The position numbers and the translations under genes are program-made. This document shows positions 56,561 through 64,000 of a stretch of 64,000 nt of DNA, in pieces. Position 1 is the first letter of the stretch. Every line of letters starts with the position of its first letter. The notes beneath the pieces are model-generated. The model made no database searches. It was not told where the DNA came from and was given only the letters and a program-made list of their open reading frames with translations. Origin of the DNA: Gentiana macrophylla (lineage: Eukaryota > Streptophyta > Magnoliopsida > Gentianales > Gentianaceae); assembly GCA_026214975.1 (NCBI GenBank), contig CM047808.1:3895262-3959261 (forward strand), written 5' to 3'.

Positions 56561-58512
56561 GTTGTTTGTTTGAGAGAACTATGATTGTATAGGTGTAGAT
56601 GATTATTGCTTATATGGAATGGAACAAATCTTCTTGATGTCGATCAATGTCAAGCAGTAGTAATCTTTCATGTAGTTCCACTGATTATACTTGAATTGAT
56701 GTTGCCTGATGAAAATGATCGTGCCATTACGACATTGTGTTGCTACATCATTGATCATGGTTGAACTCATTGATACTCGTTCATCAACGGTGTGCAAAAC
56801 TGGAATCATACAATGTAGTAAGTGCCTCTTTCATTTTCCGATGCTGAATGTATTAGGTATAAGGTGTTTTTGTATGTGTTGACTGTGGGGGAAGCCTTGT
56901 TTGTTTGAATATGCACACACTATTGAAGCAGAGTACCAAATAGGTAAAACTTTTGGTAGAACGGCTTGTAATATAGTTACTTGCATTGTAAGTTATCTGT
57001 GTAAGTTTCTTCCCGGTGGCAATCATTGTGGCCCTTAAACCAAAGGCTCCGGGTTTGAGTCCACTGGGTGGGCAAGGCTCCTAGTGGTAATCATTTTGGC
57101 CCTTAACCTGAAGGTTTCGAGTTTGAGTCCACTACGTGCTTATATTTCGTATTTGTCAACAACACAAAAATTTATGAGTATGTACCCCGGTGGTGTGTTT
57201 TAGTATCCGAGTTTTCTTATCTTTTAGTTTCCGCATTATTATTTTTTTTGGCGCACCTGACAAGGTTTAATGATTCGTGTGTAAAATCCCACATCGGGAA
57301 ATTAACAGAAAGCTCACCTCCATGTAAGTGTGTGACATAAAATATCTTGTCATTTCAATTTTTGCACCCAAGGCCAAAGCGAGGGCGGCCAGTCTGAGAT
57401 TGATAGAGACGATTTATGGGCTCATATTTACCGCTTCTGGGCCAGTGCAGGGGCATAACATCGTGAAAATAAAATAACTTTTGGGTCATGACTGAATGGT
57501 TCATATCCGAGAGAAAATTTTCTTCGATTTTTGGACTCCAAACCCATTTTTAGGACATTGGAACGTATAAAATCAATAATAATAATAATAAAAAAAAGAA
57601 CTTCACATTTGATATGGAATTTTCAATATAAAATGAATATAAACATATGTTCTCAAAAGAAAAAATATATATATAAACATAAAGTTAAAGGTTGTGGATG
57701 ACTGTTTTTAATATAAAATAGGAAAAACTCCCATTGTTCCAAGATCTGATTGAGGCGATTAATCGTCTCGCGCATCGCATCAACACATTAAAGAATTTAT
57801 TTGATGTAGTTGTCAAAAACCCTAAACTCCAAAAACACGTATATTTAGAATTTGAGTTAATTATTATTTTTCACAGTAAAAATAAAATGACTAGAAGATA
57901 TTTTTTTTTTTTATTTTTTTGTGCTAGACTAGAAGATCTTTTGATATAATTAATTTAACAACAAGAAAAAAAAAGAATAAACTTTACTTTGGTAATAATA
58001 ATGCCTCATGTAAAATGGAACAATATGTTTTGACAACTGAATCAGTTATTTGAAACGGAAGGAGTAAACATGTAATTTAGCTGCTAGTTAATAATAATGT
58101 CTCACGTAAAATGAAACAATACATTTTGACAATTGAATCAGTTATTTTGATACGGGGGAGTAAATATGTAATTTAGCTACTCGTGAATAATTGAGTGAAA
58201 TATCGTATTATTCCTGGATCGTTTGTTAAATATTCGAGTCTAGCCAATTTCGAATTCTAACTGATTTAAATCTGAGTCAAGTTTTCACTCAAACCGATCG
58301 CGAGTACTCCGATTCGCTTATAGCATTTTCTTGAAGACGACCCCCTCCCCCCACCCCACCCCACCCCACCCCACCCCAACCGTCGTTCCTGCATGCAGCA
58401 TGCATTCATAATTCATATGCATTTTATTTATTTTTTGAGGAAAATTCATATGCATTTTTCTTTCCCCAAATTATTCCTCTCGTCGGAAAATACTTCGTGA
58501 AGTTTTCATACA
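56561..58512. other. Spacer between RPL27a and the histone deacetylase
   Basis: 57008-57140 holds a tandem pair of about 80 bp (GGTGGCAATCATTGTGGCCC against AGTGGTAATCATTTTGGCCC, each ending GAGTCCACT). 57280-57310 has CCCACATCGG, a word common at plant transposon ends. 58010-58160 has a pair of ATAATGCCTCATGTAAAATG-type words 80 bp apart. 58343-58378 is a (CCCCA)n run 130 bp upstream of the deacetylase start. No gene recognised. Confidence 0.4.
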
Positions 58513-61237
58513 ATGGCGGAATCTTCCGGGGCGTCACTGCCGTCAGGCCCCGACGGGAAAAAGCGGCGCGTGGCATACTTTTACGACCCCGACATCGGCG
58601 ACTACTTCTACGGCCAAGGCCATCCAATGAAGCCTCACCGAATCCGTATGGCTCACAATCTCATCGTCCACTACCATCTCCACCGCGAAATGGAAATCTA
58701 CCGTCCATTTCCCGCTACTGCCATCGACATGACTCGCTTCCATTCACAAGAATACATCGATTTCATCTCCACCGTATCGCCGGATTTTGTTCCGATGAAA
58801 CATTGTGACCAGCGGAAGTTGACCCGATTTGGTATCGGGGCGGATTGCCCTGCTTTCGATGGTTTGTTCGATTTTTGTGCGGCGTCTGTCGGCGGATCGA
58901 TTGGGGCTGCTGTTAAATTGAATAGAAGAGAGGCTGATATTGCGATTAATTGGGCTGGTGGACTTCATCATGCTAGGAAAAGTGAAGCCTCTGGTTTTTG
59001 TTATGTAAATGACATTGTTCTTGGAATTCTTGAGCTTCTTAAGTCTCACCGGGTATTTAGTTTCTTTTCTTTCTTTTTAATTAGCTATCTGTTTGTTCTT
59101 TAAACTGGGCATTTCCACAAACATGTTGCATGCATATGCAATTGCCAATTCGCCTTGTATGTGTATAAATATAGTATATGCATAAGTGACACTGTTCTTG
59201 GAATTCTTGAGCATCTTAAGCTGTACAGTACAGGGTAATTTATTTCTGTTCTTCTTTTTGGCTAACTGTTTGTTCTTTACACTGGCATTTCCACAAACAT
59301 GTTACATGCATTTGCGTTGCCATGCATATCGTGTATCCATGTAGTATATGCATGTATATATTCATCAATTTTGTTTTCTTTTTCTGGTAGTATTTTCAGT
59401 TTTGTTTATCTTTCAATAATGTTAATCATGGATTAAGTGATTCTTAAAGGGTGGATGAAATGTTTACTTTTAAATTAAACTGCACATGAAGATCAAATGA
59501 CCGGTATTATATATTAGACAGCATATTAACCGAGTGATTTTAATTTGTAGCTGTGATTTGCTCTGTTTTTTTTATTGATTTATCCTGAAGCTGCATTTAT
59601 TGTAATCAAATTGGCAAAAGAAATTATGCTGTAAAAACATGAAGATTGAAGATAAACCCCCATAACAATTAGTGAAAAGCTTTCCATACCCATACAACCT
59701 AGTTAGTAGTTTCTATGTTCGAATCTCGACACATGCAAGCAATTCGTTATTCGCGGTTAAAAGATGTCCATTATTTGTAGTTTATGTCGTTGCTGTAAAA
59801 AAGAAATCGTTCTTCTGTTAGGTTTTCCACTGATCCGTGTGCCATCGTGCAGCGCGTATTATACGTAGATATTGATGTCCACCATGGAGACGGTGTTGAA
59901 GAGGCATTTTACACTACAGACAGAGTCATGACAGTGTCATTTCATAAGTATGTTGATGCTTTCCCCCTTACAGGAAACATAAATGACATTGGTGCAAATG
60001 TGGGTGAGAATTATAGCCTCAATGTTCCTATAAACAACGGTATAGACGACAAAGGTTTCTACAGTTTATTCCAACCTGTAATGAAGCAGATCAAGGAAAT
60101 CTACGAGCCTGAAGTGGTAGTTCTTCAATGCGGGGCAGATTCACTGACGAACGATAAGTTGGGATGCTTTAACTTGACTATTCGAGGCCACGCGGAGTGT
60201 TTACGTTATCTTAGATCCTTCAATGTCCCTTTAATGGTTTTAGGTGGCGGCGGTTACACCATTCGTAACGTTGCTCGTTGCTGGTGCTATGAGGTATGGC
60301 TGTTTATCTCTCTGGTGAATTCTACTGCGACGTGTTCTCAATGAAGAGAACAGGACATTCAGTCAAAGTACGCTTGATGCCATTGTGTCTTGTTTATACT
60401 GTGCTTGATGCCACTTGGGGTTTATACTGTGCTTGATGCCAAGTGTCTTGGGGTTTATATTGTGCTTGATGCCACGCGTCTTGTTTATACCGTGCTTGAT
60501 GCCATGTGTCTTGGGGTATATACTGTGCTTGATGCCACGTGTCTTGTTTATACCTAGCTTGATGCCATGTGTCTTGGGGTTTATACCGTGCTTGATGCCA
60601 CGTGTCTTGTTTATACAGTGCTTTATGCCACGTGTTTTGTTTATACGTGTGCTTGTTGCCACATGTCATTCTTTGATTGGTGTTTGTGTGGTATATTCAG
60701 ACAGCTGTAGCTGTTGGAGTGGAACCAGAAAACACATTGCCATATAGTGAATACTATGAGTACTTTGGGCCAGATTACAAGCTACATATAGAACCTGAAG
60801 CAGGAAGAAAAAATCTGAATTCAAACAAAGATTTGGAAAGAATAAGGTTTTGTCTATCACACTCTTGTCTCATTTATCTAGTATCTCATTCTTGTCACGT
60901 GTCATGTTTTGATAGGATGTAAACGGATCTCCTCATTGATGAAATCCCGCATCAGAATTTCCCGTTTTTCTCCCCTTTCGTATTGTATCCTTGACTACAA
61001 ATGCCCCTGAAATCCTTCTTTTTGTCTGATTTTTGGTTCAATAGAGACTCTTCGTACAAGAATTTCTCTTATTTTTACGGCATTTTTTTTTCTTTGCCGT
61101 AATCTCATATAAGTGTGTGTGCATGCATTTGAATCAGGACTAAATTGGTTGAGCAAATTTCCAAATTGCTAGCAGTACCAAATGTACCCTTTCAGACAAC
61201 ACCTCCCAATGCATCAGCAGAAACAGAAGACTCTTGA
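58513..61237 (+). CDS. Class I (RPD3-type) histone deacetylase, HDA6-like
   Basis: Exons 58513-59052, 59853-60293, 60701-60846 and 61138-61237 join in phase and give 408 residues. The N-terminus [37 protein letters not shown] and [19 protein letters not shown] match HDA6. Zinc and catalytic residues are present: the His pair in GGLHHA, Asp and His in DIDVHHGDG, Asp in LQCGADSL, and Tyr in GGGGYTIRN. It removes acetyl groups from histone lysines in the nucleus and silences genes and transposons. The C-terminus ends soon after the catalytic domain ([13 protein letters not shown]), about 60 residues shorter than Arabidopsis HDA6 and without its acidic tail. All introns are GT-AG. No defect was seen in the catalytic domain. 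Confidence 0.95.
60368..60667. repeat. Minisatellite in histone deacetylase intron 2
   Basis: Ten units of 28-33 bp with consensus GTGCTTGATGCCACGTG, TCTTG, (GGG), TTTATAC. Units 3 to 8 alternate strictly between a 33-bp form with TCTTGGGGTTTATAC and a 30-bp form with TCTTGTTTATAC, so the true repeat is a 63-bp dimer. CACGTG (a G-box core) is intact in three units. Both unit lengths are multiples of three, which creates long meaningless open frames on both strands. Confidence 0.92.
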
Positions 61238-62840
61238 TTTCTGATTACTCTAATCTTTGTAAATACGCGATATCAATTGATCATATACCTAGCTTCATAG
61301 TCTTTATATTAGGCAATTTCTTGAAGTATATATACAGAGTTATGCTACAAATTAGATTGCTGTTAATCTTCTATCATCTTGTATATGTAGATTCTATACA
61401 TACTTTTAGAGGATGCCACTATCCCTAATTTCTGCCAAAAAGGGCGTTGTTGTTGTTGTTTTTTAAATGATATCCGTCCCATAAAGCAGCGGACACCCTC
61501 CCTAAATCCATTTAGTAATCTTCAAATCCACCATTAAGATACCACTCCAAAAAACATACATGTCAGTGAAAGATATACTGGATGCAATGGCCTATATTAT
61601 ATCAGTGGATGGATTGGACTTTGAGCTATATATAGCCTTAACGACAATAAAACTGAGACAAGATGCCGGTTTTACATAGTTCGGTCAACTTACCTTCACA
61701 GACAAAAGGAATAATCCGAATTGACAAGACTTTTATGCGCTTCTCTCACATTCAATGTGGGATATCACATACCCCCACTCCCCCAATAAGCAAGAGGCAT
61801 CCTCGCCAGAATTTGTCTCAGTTTCGTCCCTACTAGAGGATTCTAGATGTGGCTCAACCGTCTCTCATGGTGTGGCATTTAGTTCCGCATGGTATGATCT
61901 CCCATATTCAATGTGGGATATCACATCCCACCTCCGTTATAAGCAAGGGGCGTCCTCACCAGGATTTGTTCAGACTCGTCCCTACCAGAGGATTCTAGAG
62001 GTGGCCCTACTGTGACACTTAGTTCCGTCTGGTAGTCGGAGTTGATAGCGATTGTAACGCTCCTAATCCCCGGGTCTGGTAGCGCTAAGTGAGTCTTAAA
62101 GGATCCAGTAAACTGTTTAGACCGTCGTTCACGCTTGGCATAAAATGACTAATCCGAATTGACAAGACATTTATATCTCACACTTATAGAACGGTAATAT
62201 GTTTCTCCCACATCTAACGTGGATATCACAACAAAAACACCTCTAAAGCCCAACAAAAGTGCAAAACATTGGACTATATACAACAGAATTTATCTAAAAT
62301 TATATATCTAAGTGAGAAGATGTTGTTCCACAACAAAAAGTGTCGAAACACACTTTTCTGCGAATTAATTGTTATGAGTCATGAGAATCAATAGGTTCTC
62401 ACCACGATCAATAATGTAAAATTAAAGTGTGTTGTCTTGTTTATATTAAAACTATCATTCTCTTTTATCGATAGTGCATCTAAACAAAAGGCACGCTTAA
62501 GGTCCGTTATAACCTCGATCATGATGAGATTACATCATGATCAATATATATGATAGAAAATTATGTTGTGTCACATGTTATACATGACAGAATAGTTAAT
62601 GCGTATGGCATTACTTCGATGATATACATTAATACCCCACAACCATGATATTATTATTAGATGAAATGTCATATTCATCTTTTTTTTTTTTCAAGGGTAC
62701 CACTTTATCATCATTTATTACCTTTGTCTTTAGCCTTCATTCCTTCTTCCACTCCACCCACACAAAATGCTTTTTTTTCTCTGCCATAAGCTATTAACTT
62801 CACTATTCTTTCTTTCTTTTCCCCCTACTGAATTTGCAGG
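61238..62840. other. 3' flank of the deacetylase and spacer
   Basis: 61238-61430 is presumably the 3' UTR. 61746-62035 is a tandem repeat listed separately. 62180-62840 is AT-rich with nothing recognised. Confidence 0.4.
61746..62035. repeat. Tandem duplication, period about 165 bp
   Basis: ATTCAATGTGGGATATCACA occurs at 61751 and 61909. It is followed each time by TAAGCAAG(A/G)GGC, (G/A)CCAG(A/G)ATTTGT, TCGTCCCTAC, AGAGGATTCTAGA and TTAGTTCCG. A further CACATCTAACGTGGATATCACA lies at 62210. These words are typical of plant repeat families with CCCACAT / ATGTGGG ends. Confidence 0.8.
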
Positions 62841-63026
62841 GTACAAAAAACAGCCTTTCAACCACCTCTCAATTAGGGTTTCTTCTTTCAGACTCTACCC
62901 TTAGTCTCTACAGTATCAATCTGCAGTATACTGCACCTGATTTGTAGCATACAGTGTACTCAATATTGAGAATACAGTTCTTCAAACAAGCTTGAGAAAA
63001 AAAGTTGGAAAAAGGTATTTTTTTTC
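62841..63026 (+). promoter_or_regulatory. Probable 5' UTR exon of a gene that starts to the right
   Basis: 62840-63016 has a pyrimidine-rich leader (AATTAGGGTTTCTTCTTTCAGACTC) typical of plant 5' UTRs. It ends AGTTGGAAAAAG followed by GTATTTTTTTTC, a plausible donor of a 5' UTR intron. No coding frame follows within the window. The call is inference from composition and the splice-like site. Confidence 0.35.
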
Positions 63027-63685
63027 TTTTATTTATTTGGTTCTTTTTGTTGTTACAAATCTGGATCACACTGGTTTATAAGTACTGTCATGATCTTAAG
63101 CTTTTCTTGATGCTTTTTTTTTGGGTCCAAATCTTGAAAAAAAAAATGTATGAAAAGTCTCTATTACATCACGCGATTGGATGATCAGTAATATGTGTAT
63201 AAAAGTTATGTTTAATTTTATAACGATATTTGATATAATAAATAAACATCCTTTACACACGAATCGATCTCTCGAGATACATTTCCGTATAATATTTTCT
63301 TTTTGAATGCAACCCTAAGGCTAGATGTTAAGGTTTCTGATCTAGGGTTTTCTTTATTTAAGAAGATTTTTAATTGAAAATAATTCTTGAGATTAGAGTG
63401 GGTATATATGGAATTCTACATTTATTATAAATTTTTTTTTTTGTACTATAACATATTAACTATTAGTATTATTAATTAATTGAAGAGTTAGTGCATGCAT
63501 CTAAAGTTCTCCAGAGATGAGTATGAGATAATACAAATTAGGTTTTGTTTTTCTTTGGCTGTAGGGAAAGTAAATAATTTTCTCACTTTTTCTTCTTTTC
63601 TGAAAAGACATTTTTTATTTTAAAGACATACACATGGAAAATTAACCCTCCAAGATACAGGGAATTTTAAAGACTTACAAAGAGC

Positions 63686-63733
<48 letters not shown>

Positions 63734-64000
63734 TTTGCACCAGATCAATGTGAAGGATTTACATAAAAGAAATTCCCGACTTCTTGTAGTTGGGGTACTA
63801 TATTTTCCACATGTTCTGAACCAGAAAATTAAATGTATGACCATGAAAGTATACTACACAATTTCAAGCGACATGGTTAACTATTTTAGGTCAAACGAGG
63901 CCGGTCGCCTGAGTAGCATTATGTCTGATCGATCTAGTCGCTAGACACGAGTTTTGAGGCGTTACTCAAGGACAAGTGGGCTTGAGTAGCATTATGTCTG
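63027..64000. other. Right end of the window, AT-rich
   Basis: No gene. A long T-run lies at 63690-63730. The phrase TGAGTAGCATTATGTCTG occurs at 63911 and again at the very end (63983-64000), 72 bp apart, so a tandem repeat may continue past the edge. Confidence 0.4.

Noticed and set aside
60363..60747. Long open frames on both strands with repeated LCLMP / TRGIKH words, looking like a repeat protein
   Set aside because: They are produced by the intron minisatellite, whose unit lengths are multiples of three. The region is spliced out between two phase-matched deacetylase exons.

Overview
The window is nuclear DNA of a flowering plant, most likely a eudicot. Genes have GT-AG introns, intergenic DNA is AT-rich, and the proteins resemble Arabidopsis families: a C2/GRAM/VASt protein, a PIRL leucine-rich repeat protein, ribosomal protein L27a and an RPD3-class histone deacetylase. 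Long stretches are nested transposable elements of typical plant superfamilies (copia, Ty3/gypsy-like solo LTRs, PIF/Harbinger, CACTA, hAT, Mutator-like MITEs). A scrap of plastid atpA has been copied into the nucleus. The species cannot be told from the sequence.

Layout. 157-300 (-) is the first coding exon of a small conserved protein, probably APC15-like, whose remainder lies left of the window. 2.1-3.0 kb holds a decayed copia integrase. 3.4-14.1 kb is a PIF/Harbinger transposase gene split by a 9.4-kb LTR retrotransposon with no visible gag or pol; both junctions carry the target duplication GTGGA. 14.1-18 kb is spacer with a PPR-like fragment. 18.0-24.6 kb is a minus-strand copia element that itself carries a 1.8-kb solo LTR. 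27.2-48.0 kb is one large gene, homologous to the Arabidopsis C2 and GRAM domain protein At5g50170. Its first eight exons read cleanly, but a 573-bp hAT-like element sits in exon 8 and its first three bases form an in-frame TAG. A further TAG lies in the next recognisable exon, and the final exon is 13.4 kb away behind an intron filled with MITEs, an internally deleted copia with a nested solo LTR, a plastid fragment and a 7.2-kb CACTA element.

The CACTA element is the most unusual object. It has clear CACTACAACA termini and a 3-bp target duplication, shows no transposase, and carries collinear pieces of a formin FH2 domain plus a long array of a roughly 61-bp repeat. It looks like a gene-capturing (Pack-type) CACTA.

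The right part is gene-rich and apparently intact: a PIRL gene (49.9-54.0 kb, three exons), an intronless RPL27a (55.6-56.05 kb) and a class I histone deacetylase (58.5-61.2 kb, four exons). Intron 2 of the deacetylase carries a minisatellite with alternating 30- and 33-bp units. The last 3 kb contain a tandem repeat and what looks like the 5' UTR of a gene starting beyond the window. These are ordinary unlinked plant genes; I see no operon or cluster logic among them.
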